Shown: positions 16,403 to 26,160, numbered from the stretch's first letter. The stretch is DNA of 64,000 nucleotides from Cryobacterium zongtaii (GCF_002909375.1 NZ_PPXD01000026.1:496001-560000); one strand, 5' to 3'. The notes: generated by a model not told the origin, from the sequence alone. Numbers and translations are program-made.

Positions 16403-17569
16403 CTAGAGCCAGCGCATCGTGAACGCCCGCGTGAGCAGGCCGTTCAACGGCGGTGTCGCCAGGACTCGCACGATCACGTTGCGCAGCCGCAGCCGCAGTC
16501 CGCGCGCCGGACGGCCCATGGCCATGTTGAAGCCGGCCTGCCTGGCGGCAATGCGGGCGCTGCGCCGCCGGCGGCGGTCGTAGCCGGCGAGCGTCACCCG
16601 GGCCTCGATCGGCTGCGCGAGAGCGTGCGTGAGCGCAGGCGCTAACGCCACCGCGTCGAGCCACCCCAGGTTCATTCCCTGCCCGCCGATCGGGCTGATC
16701 TCGTGCGCCGCATCCCCCACCAGCAGCACCCGGCCCTGCACCATCGTGGCGGCCAGCCGCTGCCGCACCGAGAACGAGCTCGGCACGGCGTCGGAGGCCG
16801 GCAGCAGCACCCCGGTGCGACCGAGGACCAGGGCCGTCAGATCCTCGAGCGAGGCATCCTCCATCAGGGTCGGCGTCAGCGCCACCCAGCGGCGCCGGCC
16901 GCCCGGCAGTGGGAACGACTCGACGACGCCGCCCCGTTCGAAGAACAAAACGGCCTCGCTGCCGTGTTCGCCGGTGTCCGGATAGTCGGCCATCAGGTAG
17001 GTTTCCCCGCCGCCCAGCGGCCGGGAGGCGATGCCGACGGCGTCGCGCAGCTGTCCGCGGGCGCCGTCGGCCACCACCACGTACCGCGCCGTCCCCACGA
17101 TCTCGAGCCCGTTGTCGCCGGTATCCCCGGCCCTGTCGGCACTCGGCTCGGCGATCAGGTCCACGTGGTAGCCGCGATCGTGCAGCATGCCCACAGCCAC
17201 GCCGGAGCGCAGACCGTCCGGCCGCAACTGTCGGAATCGCGCCCGCAGCACAGCTTCGGTTTCGTACTGCGGCAGCGCCACGACAAACGGGAACCGCCCC
17301 GTCGTCTGCGCGAACGACAGCCGCCCCAGCGTGCGGCCGCCGCTCTGCACGCTGCCGGTCTCGATGCGCACTGCCCGGGCCAGCACCTCCTCGGCCACGC
17401 CGGCCTGGCGCAGGACCCGCATCGACGGCGGGTGGATGCCGATGGCCCGCGCGAGCATCGACGGCTCGGTACGCCGTTCGAGCACCTCCACGTCCACGCC
17501 GCGCTCGGCCAGCAGACAGGCCAGCAGGATACCCACCGGGCCGCCGCCGACCACGATCACGTCACGCAT
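16403..17569 (-). CDS. FAD-dependent aromatic monooxygenase of a type III PKS operon
   Basis: 388 aa flavoprotein hydroxylase of the PHBH/UbiH group. It shows the FAD motif VVGGGPVGILLA (6-17), the central VVADGARGQ (DG motif) and VLLVGDAAHEISPIGGQGMN (GD motif) near 290. Such enzymes hydroxylate phenolic rings with NAD(P)H and oxygen. It is the third gene of a three-gene operon after a polyketide synthase and a methyltransferase and overlaps the latter by 8 bases. In the Streptomyces griseus srs operon a flavoprotein likewise oxidises alkylresorcinols to quinols; the parallel is inference. Confidence 0.9.
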   Translation of the reverse strand: MRDVIVVGGGPVGILLACLLAERGVDVEVLERRTEPSMLARAIGIHPPSMRVLRQAGVAEEVLARAVRIETGSVQSGGRTLGRLSFAQTTGRFPFVVALPQYETEAVLRARFRQLRPDGLRSGVAVGMLHDRGYHVDLIAEPSADRAGDTGDNGLEIVGTARYVVVADGARGQLRDAVGIASRPLGGGETYLMADYPDTGEHGSEAVLFFERGGVVESFPLPGGRRRWVALTPTLMEDASLEDLTALVLGRTGVLLPASDAVPSSFSVRQRLAATMVQGRVLLVGDAAHEISPIGGQGMNLGWLDAVALAPALTHALAQPIEARVTLAGYDRRRRRSARIAARQAGFNMAMGRPARGLRLRLRNVIVRVLATPPLNGLLTRAFTMRWL

Positions 17570-18329
17570 TCGCCCGCCTTCCAGCCGCCGGTGCGGCCGA
17601 ATCAGTCGAAACGGCCCGCCGCGGTTCGGTCACCGCGGGGGCCTGCCAACGCAGCATCAGCCGGTACGGCACCTCCCGGCGCACGCTCCAGCCCGGCGGC
17701 GCCACGGCCGCCAGCTCGCGCCAGGTGAAGCTGCGCCGGATCGAGGTGAGGCCGTCGGCGCGAATGTAGGAGCGGCGAAAGAACGGCCACGTGCCCAGCC
17801 CGAAGCCGAGGTAGGCCAGCGGGGAGCGCTCGATGTCGCCGTGCAGGACCAGGCCGCGGCTGAGCCGTTCCGAGTCCACGAGCAACGCGCCGAGCTCGAC
17901 GCCATTGAGGTGGTGCAGCACGTGGTTGGAGAGCACGATGTCGAACCGCTCCCCCGCTGCCACGAGGTCGCTGCTGAGCGCCCGGCGAAACTCCAGCCCG
18001 GGCAACGGCGGCCGGCCGGCCGCGTAGGCGTGCGCGCGGGCATCCGGGTCGATCGCGGTCACACTCAGGCGCAGCCCGTCGCGCACGGCCCAGCGGGCCA
18101 GTGACCGGGCCACATCGCCGCCGCCGGAGCCGATGTCGAGCAGGCTGGTCTCGGTGCCGGCCGACAGGCGCGGTCGGATGTCGCGGCGGTAGGTGTGCCG
18201 AAGCCCGGAGACGACGGCGTTGACGTACCGGAAGTTCGCGTAGGTGCGCCGCAGCGTCTCGGCGTCGCAGTGCGGATCGTCCATGATCTCGACGGCGTCG
18301 ACCGCCCGTTCGCGGAGCCTCGGGAGCAC
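17562..18329 (-). CDS. Class I SAM methyltransferase of the type III PKS operon
   Basis: 255 aa. SAM motif I is LLDIGSGGGDVAR (about 63-75), followed by AIDPD and the late motif FDIVLSNHVLHHL, a pattern of small-molecule O- or C-methyltransferases. GTG 18329 lies 3 bases after the polyketide synthase stop, and the gene overlaps the monooxygenase gene by 8 bases, so all three are co-translated. It probably methylates the polyketide phenol. Unlike the membrane-bound methyltransferase of the classical srs operon, this one is soluble. Confidence 0.88.
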   Translation of the reverse strand: MLPRLRERAVDAVEIMDDPHCDAETLRRTYANFRYVNAVVSGLRHTYRRDIRPRLSAGTETSLLDIGSGGGDVARSLARWAVRDGLRLSVTAIDPDARAHAYAAGRPPLPGLEFRRALSSDLVAAGERFDIVLSNHVLHHLNGVELGALLVDSERLSRGLVLHGDIERSPLAYLGFGLGTWPFFRRSYIRADGLTSIRRSFTWRELAAVAPPGWSVRREVPYRLMLRWQAPAVTEPRRAVSTDSAAPAAGRRANA

Positions 18330-18332
18330 GGG

Positions 18333-19589
18333 TCAGCCGCGCTGCACTGTCATCAGGCCCGACTCCACGGTCAGACCCGGCCCGAACGCCATCGCGCAGA
18401 CCCTGTCCCCGTCGGCGGTGGCCGCGCCCTCGAGGATCTCCTTCATGACGAAGAGGATGGTGGCGCTGGACATGTTGCCGTTGGTGCGCAGGGTTTCCCG
18501 CGACGGCACCAGCTGCGCCTCGGTGAGGCCGAGTTTGGCCTCGGTTTTATCGAGGATGCTGCGCCCGCCGGGGTGGATCGCCCAGTGCGCGATGGCGGTG
18601 CTCAGAGCCGAACCGGGGGTCGCGGCCGTGAGCACCTGGCCGGGACTCCCCCCGCCGTCCACCGACTGCGATTGCTGCTCCTGTGCCTGCACGGTCACGG
18701 CGTCGGCCTCGGCCACCACACCCGCCGCCAGCGCCAGGGTCAGCGACTCGTCCCGGCCGAACAGCGGCGCCAGGGCCGACTCGATGTGCTCGTCGATGAT
18801 GTGCGGCACGTACGAGCTCAAAACCATCTCGAAGCCCTCGTCGCCGATCTTCCAAGCCATGTCGCCCTCGCCGACGGGCGTGATCACGGTCTCGAAGTGG
18901 TCCAGGTTGAGGGCGGTCTCGCCGGCGACCGGCGCACGGCTGCTCACGATGCCGGCGGCCGCGCCATCCGAGAACAGCGACGACGCCACGATGGTGTCGG
19001 GGTCGCTGGAGGTGCGCAGGTGCAGCGAGCACAGCTCGGCGCTGACCACGAGCACCACGGCGGACGGATCGGCCAGCACGAACTGCTTCGCGGTGCGCAG
19101 CGCCGGCATGGCCGCGTAGCAGCCCATGAATCCGAGGTGGTACCGCTGGGTGGACGGCGCCAGGCCCAACTCGCGCACCAGCATGTAGTCAGGGCCCGGC
19201 GCGTAGAAGCCCGTGCAGGAGACCGTCACGACGTGGGTGATGTCACTGGCGTCCAGCCCCGGGCAGGCGGCCAGCGCACGCCGGCCGGCCTCCACGAACA
19301 GCTTCGTGGCCTGCTCGATGTACAGCTCGTTGCGCACCCGGGTGCCGGGCACGAGCAGCCGCTGGGTGGTGGCGTCGAAGAACTGCGGCTCGGGCGCCTG
19401 CGAGTCGAGGGTGAGTTCCTCGATCACGGTATGCCGGGTGTCGATCCCCGACAGGTTGAAGGATGCGGTCACCAACCGCTGCGCCAGCCGGCTGAGGCCA
19501 GGTTGGGCGGCGAAGATGTCCCTGACCTGCTCCTGCACAAGGACGGTGGGCGGAACAACGGTCTGGAGCGCTCTCAGCGTGACGGCCAT
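18333..19589 (-). CDS. Type III polyketide synthase (chalcone synthase-like)
   Basis: 418 aa homodimeric thiolase-fold enzyme. The triad is visible: C125 in VTVSCTGFYAPG, H339 in HWAIHPGGRSILD and N372 in TNGNMSSAT. GFMGCYAAMPAL (153-164) and the final AFGPGLTVESG are also typical. Bacterial relatives make alkylresorcinols or pyrones from fatty acyl and malonyl-CoA. Odd feature: between LAPLFGR (about 279) and AIAHWAIHPGG (332) there are about 50 residues where the family usually has about a dozen; this extra part is Ala/Gln/Ser/Gly-rich. First gene of the operon. Confidence 0.93.
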   Translation of the reverse strand: MAVTLRALQTVVPPTVLVQEQVRDIFAAQPGLSRLAQRLVTASFNLSGIDTRHTVIEELTLDSQAPEPQFFDATTQRLLVPGTRVRNELYIEQATKLFVEAGRRALAACPGLDASDITHVVTVSCTGFYAPGPDYMLVRELGLAPSTQRYHLGFMGCYAAMPALRTAKQFVLADPSAVVLVVSAELCSLHLRTSSDPDTIVASSLFSDGAAAGIVSSRAPVAGETALNLDHFETVITPVGEGDMAWKIGDEGFEMVLSSYVPHIIDEHIESALAPLFGRDESLTLALAAGVVAEADAVTVQAQEQQSQSVDGGGSPGQVLTAATPGSALSTAIAHWAIHPGGRSILDKTEAKLGLTEAQLVPSRETLRTNGNMSSATILFVMKEILEGAATADGDRVCAMAFGPGLTVESGLMTVQRG

Positions 19590-19698
19590 GCCCCAGTGTT
19601 ACACGCACCGCGCCGTAGGCACATCCCCCTGCGCGGCGAGGCGCACGGCGGATGCGGCGGCAGATGGGCTCCCGGCCGTGGGCTCCCGCCCGCGACCG

Positions 19699-20535
19699 CT
19701 ACGGCAGGCGGTCGAAGAGGCGGGTGGCGGTGATGGCCAGCACAAAACCGACCGCGACGATCGCGGTGACCGCGCCGAGATAGGCCACCGGCGCATCCGA
19801 GATGCCGAACGCCCCGGTGGCGCCGATACCCGCGGCCACCGCGGTGACGATGCCGGCGAGCACCGCGATCCCGGTCTGCAGCTTCAGGCCCACCCTGGCC
19901 GGGGTGGGGGTGCGTGCGGTGCGCTGTCGGCCGCCGGACCGGGTGAGCACGGCCCCGGCGACGCAGCCCCAGAACGCCACGACGAGCAGCGCCGCGATCA
20001 CGTCGCTCGGCCGGTGCCACAGGCTCACCAGCGTGGATACCCCCGCCGCGACCGCGAATGCCGCCCCGATGGTGCCGGCCAGCCACCGTGTGTGCGGGCT
20101 GGCGACGAGGAACACCACCAACGCGGATGCCGCCGCCACCGTTGTATGCCCGGAGGGGAATGAGTTGGGGACGTAGCCGTCCACACCGAGCTCCGGGCGG
20201 GTGAGGATCACGTTCTTGAGCAGCTGAGTGGTCACGACGGCCGCCATCGCGGCGCTCACGGCGACCACGAGCGGGAACCAGGCGCGTCGCACCGTCGCGA
20301 TGATCAGGCTCACGATGGCTCCGATGGCGACCATCACCGAGGGGATCAGGTCGAGCAGCTGCCGGGTGACCGTGGTGCCCGTTGAACCGTCCTCGGCCCC
20401 GTTGAAGGCCAGCTGATCGATGGCCTGCCCGGCGACATCCCGCACGAAAAAGAGGTACAACGCCACAAACGCGACGACGCAGAGCAACGCGGCGCCGATG
20501 TAACGGGTGGGGGTGAGGCGGGAGATCGAGGGCAC
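19699..20535 (-). CDS. PAP2-family membrane phosphatase
   Basis: 278 aa with about seven hydrophobic segments. Phosphatase motifs: C1 K107-NVILTRP (to P114), C2 PSGH (127-130) and C3 S-LWHRPSD with H174 and D178. In C3 the usual Arg after Ser is replaced by Thr (ST at 167-168), as in the WHRPSDV subgroup. It should dephosphorylate a lipid such as undecaprenyl diphosphate or phosphatidic acid at the membrane. It lies 110 bp upstream of the PKS gene on the same strand; whether it serves that pathway is unknown. GTG start at 20535. Confidence 0.88.
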   Translation of the reverse strand: MPSISRLTPTRYIGAALLCVVAFVALYLFFVRDVAGQAIDQLAFNGAEDGSTGTTVTRQLLDLIPSVMVAIGAIVSLIIATVRRAWFPLVVAVSAAMAAVVTTQLLKNVILTRPELGVDGYVPNSFPSGHTTVAAASALVVFLVASPHTRWLAGTIGAAFAVAAGVSTLVSLWHRPSDVIAALLVVAFWGCVAGAVLTRSGGRQRTARTPTPARVGLKLQTGIAVLAGIVTAVAAGIGATGAFGISDAPVAYLGAVTAIVAVGFVLAITATRLFDRLP

Positions 20536-20626
20536 TCTCTAGCTTCCCACGGCAGCATGGGTGAACCGTGAAAGCCTGGTGCACAACACATGTGCGTCAG
20601 GTGCTGAGACACGCTCAGGTTGCCTC

Positions 20627-20654
20627 TTGACATGGTGATTCTGCGGCGTAGCGT
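20627..20654 (+). promoter_or_regulatory. Sigma-70-type promoter, leaderless
   Basis: TTGACA at 20627-20632, 16 bp spacer, TAGCGT at 20649-20654, then 6 bases to ATG 20661. This is the clearest promoter in the window. Confidence 0.7.
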
Positions 20655-20660
20655 CGAACT

Positions 20661-20870
20661 ATGTTCGGTAGGCAGACAAGGCGGGAACGGTCCACGCGCG
20701 GCGCGGATCGCTCACTCGACCGCGGTGGGTACCCGGGCCTGGAGGGCGACTTCGAGTCGGAGCGGCGCCGGGCGGCGGCCGCGGACCACGACACCATCGA
20801 ACCGTACGAGCACGACGAGGGCGCCGTAGCGGTGCTGCCGGTCACGGAGCCCGGGCTCACGCATCCCTGA
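20661..20870 (+). CDS. Small hydrophilic protein of unknown function
   Basis: 69 aa, very rich in Arg, Glu and Asp (MFGRQTRRERSTR at the start; ESERRRAAAADHDTIEPYEH in the middle). No signal, membrane helix or known domain is seen and it may be disordered. I accept it as real because a near-consensus promoter is placed for leaderless expression from its ATG and a strong terminator follows 12 bp after its stop, making a self-contained transcription unit. Confidence 0.65.
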   Translation: MFGRQTRRERSTRGADRSLDRGGYPGLEGDFESERRRAAAADHDTIEPYEHDEGAVAVLPVTEPGLTHP

Positions 20871-20882
20871 GACAGGTCACGA

Positions 20883-20922
20883 GACGGGATCCTGAGGATT
20901 TATCCTCAGGGTCCCGTCTTTT
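20883..20922 (+). terminator. Rho-independent terminator
   Basis: 17 bp stem (GACGGGATCCTGAGGAT against its complement, one G-U pair) followed by TTTT at 20919-20922. The best classical terminator in the window. Confidence 0.85.
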
Positions 20923-21027
20923 CGCGTGTTGGACACGCTATGTTCATGATTCTCTGATCGACTGGTCTTGTAGCATCCGCAGCGTAATCCCCGTAAAGTG
21001 CCTAAGTACCAAACGAATGGAAGCTCC

Positions 21028-21966
21028 GTGAGCGTTCGAACGGCCGAATACCCGAGGCCGGATTATTTCCTTCTCCACCTCAGCGACACGCACCTGCTCG
21101 CAGACGGCAATCGTCTCTACGGCAGCGTGGACAGTGCCGCACACGTGCAGCGGTTGGTCGCGGATGTCGAGGCATCCGGCGGCAGACCCGATGCGATCAT
21201 CATCACCGGTGACCTCGCCGACAAGGGTGAGCCGCACGCCTACGCGCAGCTGCGCGGCATCGTCGAACCCGCCGCGGAGCGCCTCGGCGCCAGGGTCATC
21301 TGGGTGATGGGGAACCACGACAATCGGGCGAACTTCCGTACCGAGCTGCTCGGTGAGGAACCCAGTCAGGCGCCGATCGACCACGTCGACTTCATCGGCG
21401 GGCTGCGCATCATCACCCTGGACACCTCGGTGCCCGGCAGCCACTACGGCGAGATCACCGAGAATCAGCTCGAGTGGCTCAGCCTGCAGTTGAGCGTCCC
21501 CGCGCCGGACGGCACCATCCTGGCCATGCACCACCCGCCGGTGCCGAGCATGCTCGACCTGTCGGTTGCGGTGGAGCTGCGCGATCAGGCCAGCCTCGCT
21601 CAAGTGCTGCGCGGCACGGATGTGCGCAGCATCCTGGCCGGGCACCTGCACTACTCGTCCACCGCCACGTTCGCCGGCATCCCGGTGTCGGTGGCGTCGG
21701 CCACCTGCTACACCCAGGACCTCAACGTTCCCGTCGGCGGCACCCGTGGCCGCGACGGCGCGCGAGCGTTCAACCTCGTGCACGTCTACGCCGACACCGT
21801 GCTGCACTCGGTGGTACCGCTGGGCGACTTCGAGCCGCTGGACTACATCGACGCCGCCGAAAGCGCCCGCCGCCTGGCCGCCTCCGGCATCGAGATCATG
21901 CCTGCGGGGAGTCTGCCCGCATACCGGGAGCCGCCAATGACCAGGCCGATCCAGGTTCTGCGCTGA
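21028..21966 (+). CDS. Metallophosphoesterase, CpdA-like 3',5'-cyclic nucleotide phosphodiesterase
   Basis: 312 aa calcineurin-like phosphoesterase. All metal motifs are present: D20 and H22 in LHLSDTHL, D62 in TGDLADKG, N96-H97 in MGNHDN, then AMHHPP and AGHLHYSS. This order matches class III cAMP phosphodiesterases. GTG 21028 is chosen because TGGAAG lies 5-10 bases upstream; the in-frame GTG at 20998 lacks such a site. Its last 71 bp overlap, on opposite strands, the end of the Stealth gene. Confidence 0.9.
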   Translation: MSVRTAEYPRPDYFLLHLSDTHLLADGNRLYGSVDSAAHVQRLVADVEASGGRPDAIIITGDLADKGEPHAYAQLRGIVEPAAERLGARVIWVMGNHDNRANFRTELLGEEPSQAPIDHVDFIGGLRIITLDTSVPGSHYGEITENQLEWLSLQLSVPAPDGTILAMHHPPVPSMLDLSVAVELRDQASLAQVLRGTDVRSILAGHLHYSSTATFAGIPVSVASATCYTQDLNVPVGGTRGRDGARAFNLVHVYADTVLHSVVPLGDFEPLDYIDAAESARRLAASGIEIMPAGSLPAYREPPMTRPIQVLR

Positions 21967-23713
21967 CGTCGCCGTTTCCCAGGCCCAGGGCACTCTCGAT
22001 GAGGGTGTCCTCGCCGTGCTGGCTGGCCGCGATGACGCTTTCGCGTTCCCACGGGGCCACGATCGGGAAGTAGCGCTCGAGGAAGTCGGTGACTGCCTCG
22101 GTGCGCACCTCGTCGCTGATCTCGGGAAAGCTGCCGTCGTTGAGGCAGAACATGTCCTGGTCGCGGCGCTTGAGCAGCTTGTTCATCTGGCGCAGCGCCA
22201 GCTTGAGCGTCGTTTCGACATACAGCGACCGAACCTGGGTCTGCTCGACGGCCCGGCCGGTGGCCAGCGCGTAGTAGTGGTACAGCGAGTTGGTGACCGA
22301 GATGTCGGTGGCCGAGCGGAACCGGCTGGCCATGGTGCGTCGGAAGTCCTCGGGGAATTCGGCCTCGAGCTCGGCCATGACGCTCTTGCGCAGCGGTGCC
22401 GGGGTGTGCTCGAGGTGCCGGGTGGTGACCTTGCCGAACCGTTCGCGCAGCAGCGCCCGGTTCACCCGCGCGGCGTTTTCGAACCCGCTTCGGCTGGGGT
22501 CGTTGTCGCCCAGGCCGATCCGGGTCGCCGCCTCGACGAACTTGGTGATTCCGCCGGGTGAGTAGAACAGCTCAGGTCCCACCGGACGGCCGAAGAACAT
22601 GTCGTCGTTCGAGTAGATGAAGTGCTCGGCGATACCCGGGATGTGGTGCAGCTGGCTCTCCACGGCGTGCGAGTTGTGGGTGGGCAGCACGGAGACGTCG
22701 GGGAAGAAGTCCTCGCTGTTCATGATGGTCACCCGCGGGTGGTCCACCAGCCATTCGGGAGCGGGCGAGTCGGTGGCGATGAAGATGCGGCGCACCCACG
22801 GCGCGAACATGTAGACACTCCGCAACGCGTACTTGAGTTCATCGATCTGCCGGAAACGGGCATCCGAATCGTCGCCGGCGCCGGCGACGTAACCGTTCAT
22901 GCGCAGGGCGCGGGCCTTCTGGAAGTCGCTGGAGGACCCGTCAACCCAGGAGAAGACCAGGTCGATGTCGAAGCTGATGTCGCTGACGAGGTCGTCGAAC
23001 ATGTTCTGCAGGGTGCGCCAGGTGCGGCCGAAGAGCTCGACGGTGGTCTCGCGGGCCTCGGACCGGGGCAGCCGGCGGCGCATGAGGGCATTCTCGACGG
23101 GAGCGACGATCTCGTCTTCGCCGAACCGCCACAGCTCGAGCTGGAACGCGGTCTCCGCACCGTAGCGGAGCCGGCCGATGGGTTCGATGCGCGGCTGGTA
23201 GACCCTGAAGACGTCCGAGGTGCCCAGGGCGGCGAGGGCGCCGTCGGCGGCGAGAGCCGGGCGGCCGAGGTCGCCGTCGAGGGGCTTGAGGTAGAAGGGC
23301 GTGTTCGCGAAGGCCTGGGCCAGGACGCGGCTGATCTTCTTGCGACGCTTTCGGTTCACGGCGATGACCGGACGGTCGTGGTCGCCGCGCACCAGCAGAT
23401 AGTCGATCCCGGCGGTGTCGAGGGCGTCGGCCAGGGCGAGCAGGTCGCTGACCCTGGACTCGTGCGGGGTGAAGTGCCCGTTGATCAGGGCGATCTCACC
23501 CTTCCGCACGACAACGTCTTCGCGGTCGAAACGGCGGGTGCGGTCGTCGAGGGTGCGCAGCACCAGCTCGGGTTCGCTGCTCAGCGAGAGGAGGGGAATG
23601 GACGCGGTGTCCGGAGCCGGTTCATCGACCGGGTTCGCCGGGGCCTCAGAGAAGCCAGTTCCGGCAGCGATGTGAGAGTGTCGGGTGGAATCGGTGCGGT
23701 CAAAGCGTGCCAT
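21896..23713 (-). CDS. Stealth-family polysaccharide phosphotransferase
   Basis: 605 aa. Stealth conserved regions are visible: CR1 [12 protein letters not shown] (248-259), CR2 [16 protein letters not shown] to FIATD (287-315) and CR3 from THNSHAVE to YSNDDMFFG (345-376); CR4 follows. These proteins transfer hexose-1-phosphate from UDP-sugars to build phosphodiester-linked capsule or cell-wall polymers. The N-terminal 245 residues are an extra domain of unknown role. ATG 23713 has an almost perfect AAGGAGGA two bases upstream. No other capsule genes are nearby. It overlaps the CpdA-like gene tail-to-tail. Confidence 0.88.
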   Translation of the reverse strand: MARFDRTDSTRHSHIAAGTGFSEAPANPVDEPAPDTASIPLLSLSSEPELVLRTLDDRTRRFDREDVVVRKGEIALINGHFTPHESRVSDLLALADALDTAGIDYLLVRGDHDRPVIAVNRKRRKKISRVLAQAFANTPFYLKPLDGDLGRPALAADGALAALGTSDVFRVYQPRIEPIGRLRYGAETAFQLELWRFGEDEIVAPVENALMRRRLPRSEARETTVELFGRTWRTLQNMFDDLVSDISFDIDLVFSWVDGSSSDFQKARALRMNGYVAGAGDDSDARFRQIDELKYALRSVYMFAPWVRRIFIATDSPAPEWLVDHPRVTIMNSEDFFPDVSVLPTHNSHAVESQLHHIPGIAEHFIYSNDDMFFGRPVGPELFYSPGGITKFVEAATRIGLGDNDPSRSGFENAARVNRALLRERFGKVTTRHLEHTPAPLRKSVMAELEAEFPEDFRRTMASRFRSATDISVTNSLYHYYALATGRAVEQTQVRSLYVETTLKLALRQMNKLLKRRDQDMFCLNDGSFPEISDEVRTEAVTDFLERYFPIVAPWERESVIAASQHGEDTLIESALGLGNGDVSAEPGSAWSLAAPGMRADSPQA

Positions 23714-24182
23714 GGTCCTCCTTGGAGAAAAATACGTGGAGCGGTAACGGATGCAGGGCTGACTGCGGGGTGCCAAGCGGTTGTGCGGGAAAAGCGACGG
23801 GCGATCTGCTCAGGGCGGGCATCGATGCGCCAGGCCCCGGAGTATGCGCCCGGGTCTCCCGGGCATCCACGCACCGGTCCAGGCCGGGCAAGAGGCCCGC
23901 TGGGAACAGTGACGTTGCTCTAGTGTACGTTGCCGGGGCGGCCGGGGCGTGACCGGCGCCCCGGACGGCGGCGGCGTGGTCAGGCCGTAGTGCCGGCGAT
24001 CGAACGCGTCGTGGGTGATCATCCGGGAAGCGGTGGCCAGGGTGGCACCGGCTTGCCTGGTCTCGTCGGTGTGCCCGCCCGGCCGGCAACTATTCCCGTT
24101 CCGGACAACAGTGCCCGGTGCGCCGGGCGCAGTTGTCCGCACGGGCAACAGTTGCACGGGGCGGGGCGGCGGATGGGGCGGG
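23714..24182. other. 469 bp region without a gene
   Basis: It lies upstream of the Stealth gene and downstream of the thioredoxin-domain gene (both minus strand). It contains one family D palindrome (24087-24153). I see no convincing reading frame; GC-rich frames here lack start signals and normal protein composition. The promoter of the Stealth gene should lie here. Confidence 0.5.
24087..24153 (-). repeat. Palindromic repeat family D, copy 2
   Basis: 67 bp. It begins CAACTATTCCCGTTCCGGAC and ends GGGCAACAGTT. Same length and layout as the copy at 14.5 kb; 30 bp past the stop of the thioredoxin-domain gene. Confidence 0.8.
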
Positions 24183-26060
24183 TCAGCCGAGCGCGGCGGC
24201 ATCCGTGCTGGGCAGGCGGCAGACGAAGTCGCGGCAGAGGTATGCGGTGGGCAGGCCGTCGCGGGTGGTGCGGTCGGCGAACAGCTCGAAGCCGGCGGCG
24301 GCGAAGGCGGCGCCCTGCCGTTCGGTGACCACGGCGACGACCCCGGTGCGACGCCGGGCCGCGTCCAACAGAGCCGAACCGGCCATGGCGGCGACGGGCC
24401 GTCCCGAGGCTCCGTCAGGGGTGACGACGACGAGTTGCTCCACCGGCGTGGTGAGCCCGTTGACCAGCCGAAGAGCGGCGCCGAACGCGAGCGGGTTGAT
24501 GTCGCCGGATCCGACCAGCCGCACCATCCCGGCCGTGGCCGCGTCGCGGTAGCGGCCGGCGCCGGTGAGCAGGTGCAGCCGCCAGGCCGCGCTGGCGATG
24601 GCCGTGAGTCCGGACGGGTAGGCGCCCTCGGAGGGGTCGGTGGCGAGGTCGAGTCCCTGCGCCGTGAGCACCGGATCGGCGCCCTCCGGGGCTGCGAAGG
24701 TCATTCCGGGCTCACGGCCGGCCGTCGAACCGTCGCCGGGCATGGCCCTGTCGATGAGTTCCCGGGCCACGACCGCGTACCGCACCTCTCCGGTGGCGGT
24801 GGCGAGCTCGAGCAGGCCGCCGGCGAACATGCCGTAGTCCTCCAGTGTCGCGACCGCGGCCGAGAGACGACCGTCGATGGAGGCCCGCACCAGGGCGCCG
24901 TCGGCGCGGCGGTGCGCCTGGAGCAGCCTGTCGGCCGCACGGCGGGCCAGATGCAGCGCGGCATCGTCGGCGAACGCGTGCCCGGCCAGGGCGAGAGCCC
25001 CGATCGCCAGGCCGTTCCAGCCGGTGAGCACCTTGGCGTCCAGGGCCGGCGGGGCCTGGACGCGGCGGGCGTCTTCGTCGAGGGCGTAGTAGCCGCCCTC
25101 CACCCGCACCCCGTCGACGGTGCTCTCCGAGTCCTGGGCGCTGGCGAAACCGCCGTCGGGCAGCTGCAGCACCGCGCCGAGAAACCCGACGAGGCCCTCG
25201 GCCACGATGCGGGCCCAGCGTTCACCGGTGAGCATCCACGCCCGGGAGTACAGCTCGAGAAGTTGCGCGTTGTCGTAAAGCATCCGTTCGTAGTGCGGGT
25301 CGCTCCAATCGCGGTTGACGGCGTAGCGGAAGAAACCGCCTTCGACGGGGTCGCGGAGCGGCGACGCACCCATCCGCTTGAGGGTGCGCAGCGCCAGCTC
25401 CCGGCCGTCGGCCCGGTCGAGCAGCAGGCCCAGGGTCGGCGCGGCGGGAAACTTGGGGGCACCGCCGAAACCGCCGTAGACGGGATCCTCCGCCGTGGCC
25501 AGCCGGGCGACGGTGTCGGCGAGTCTGGACTGGTCCGGCAACTCCCCCACCGCCGCGGGCGCCGCCTGGGCGAGCGCCTCGGCCAGGCCCGCTGCACTGT
25601 CTTCGACGGCGGCCCGGCGGTTGGTCCAGGCATCCGTGACGGCGTTCAGCACCTCACGGAACGCCGGATGCCCTGGCATCGGCGTGGGCGGCGAATAGGT
25701 GCCGGCGAAGAAGGGCCGGCCGGCCGGGGTGACGAACACATTCAGCGGCCAGCCGAGGTTCTGGGTGAACGCGCCGGCCGCGGCGAGGTAGCTGGCATCG
25801 ACATCCGGATGCTCCTCCCGGTCGACCTTGACGCTCACGAATTGCTCGTTGAGATAGGCGGCCAGCGCCGGATCGCTGAAGCTCTCGCGGGCCATCACAT
25901 GGCACCAGTGGCAAGTGGCGTAGCCGATCGACACCAGGACCGGCACGTCGCGCCGGCGGGCCTCGGCGAAGGCGGCCGCACCCCACGGGTGCCAGTCGAC
26001 CGGGTTCTCGGCGTGCGAGCGCAGATACGGGCTGATGGCGTCGGCGAGGCGATTCGGCAT
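24183..26060 (-). CDS. Thioredoxin-domain protein of the YyaL/SPATA20 family (DUF255)
   Basis: 625 aa. The N-terminal thioredoxin-like domain has [18 protein letters not shown] and the family signature [11 protein letters not shown] with a CxxC pair near residues 55-58. A long alpha/alpha barrel-like region follows ([35 protein letters not shown]). The family is widespread but its reaction is not established. It is divergent from the sensor-kinase operon, sharing a 100 bp promoter region. ATG 26060 is preceded by GGAG and by CACAAT at the leaderless distance. Confidence 0.9.
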   Translation of the reverse strand: MPNRLADAISPYLRSHAENPVDWHPWGAAAFAEARRRDVPVLVSIGYATCHWCHVMARESFSDPALAAYLNEQFVSVKVDREEHPDVDASYLAAAGAFTQNLGWPLNVFVTPAGRPFFAGTYSPPTPMPGHPAFREVLNAVTDAWTNRRAAVEDSAAGLAEALAQAAPAAVGELPDQSRLADTVARLATAEDPVYGGFGGAPKFPAAPTLGLLLDRADGRELALRTLKRMGASPLRDPVEGGFFRYAVNRDWSDPHYERMLYDNAQLLELYSRAWMLTGERWARIVAEGLVGFLGAVLQLPDGGFASAQDSESTVDGVRVEGGYYALDEDARRVQAPPALDAKVLTGWNGLAIGALALAGHAFADDAALHLARRAADRLLQAHRRADGALVRASIDGRLSAAVATLEDYGMFAGGLLELATATGEVRYAVVARELIDRAMPGDGSTAGREPGMTFAAPEGADPVLTAQGLDLATDPSEGAYPSGLTAIASAAWRLHLLTGAGRYRDAATAGMVRLVGSGDINPLAFGAALRLVNGLTTPVEQLVVVTPDGASGRPVAAMAGSALLDAARRRTGVVAVVTERQGAAFAAAGFELFADRTTRDGLPTAYLCRDFVCRLPSTDAAALG

Positions 26061-26125
26061 GGCTCCATTGTGACCCGGCAACCGGCCGCAGCCTCGGTTG
26101 ACGCAGAAGTGCGTGGGCGGTTTCG

Positions 26126-26154
26126 TTGGACGGCTGGGGAGCGTGCGGTAATCT
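26126..26154 (+). promoter_or_regulatory. Promoter of the signalling operon, leaderless
   Basis: TTGGAC at 26126-26131, 17 bp spacer, TAATCT at 26149-26154, then 6 bases to ATG 26161, the start of a 27-codon upstream ORF. Confidence 0.6.
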
Positions 26155-26160
26155 TCGATC

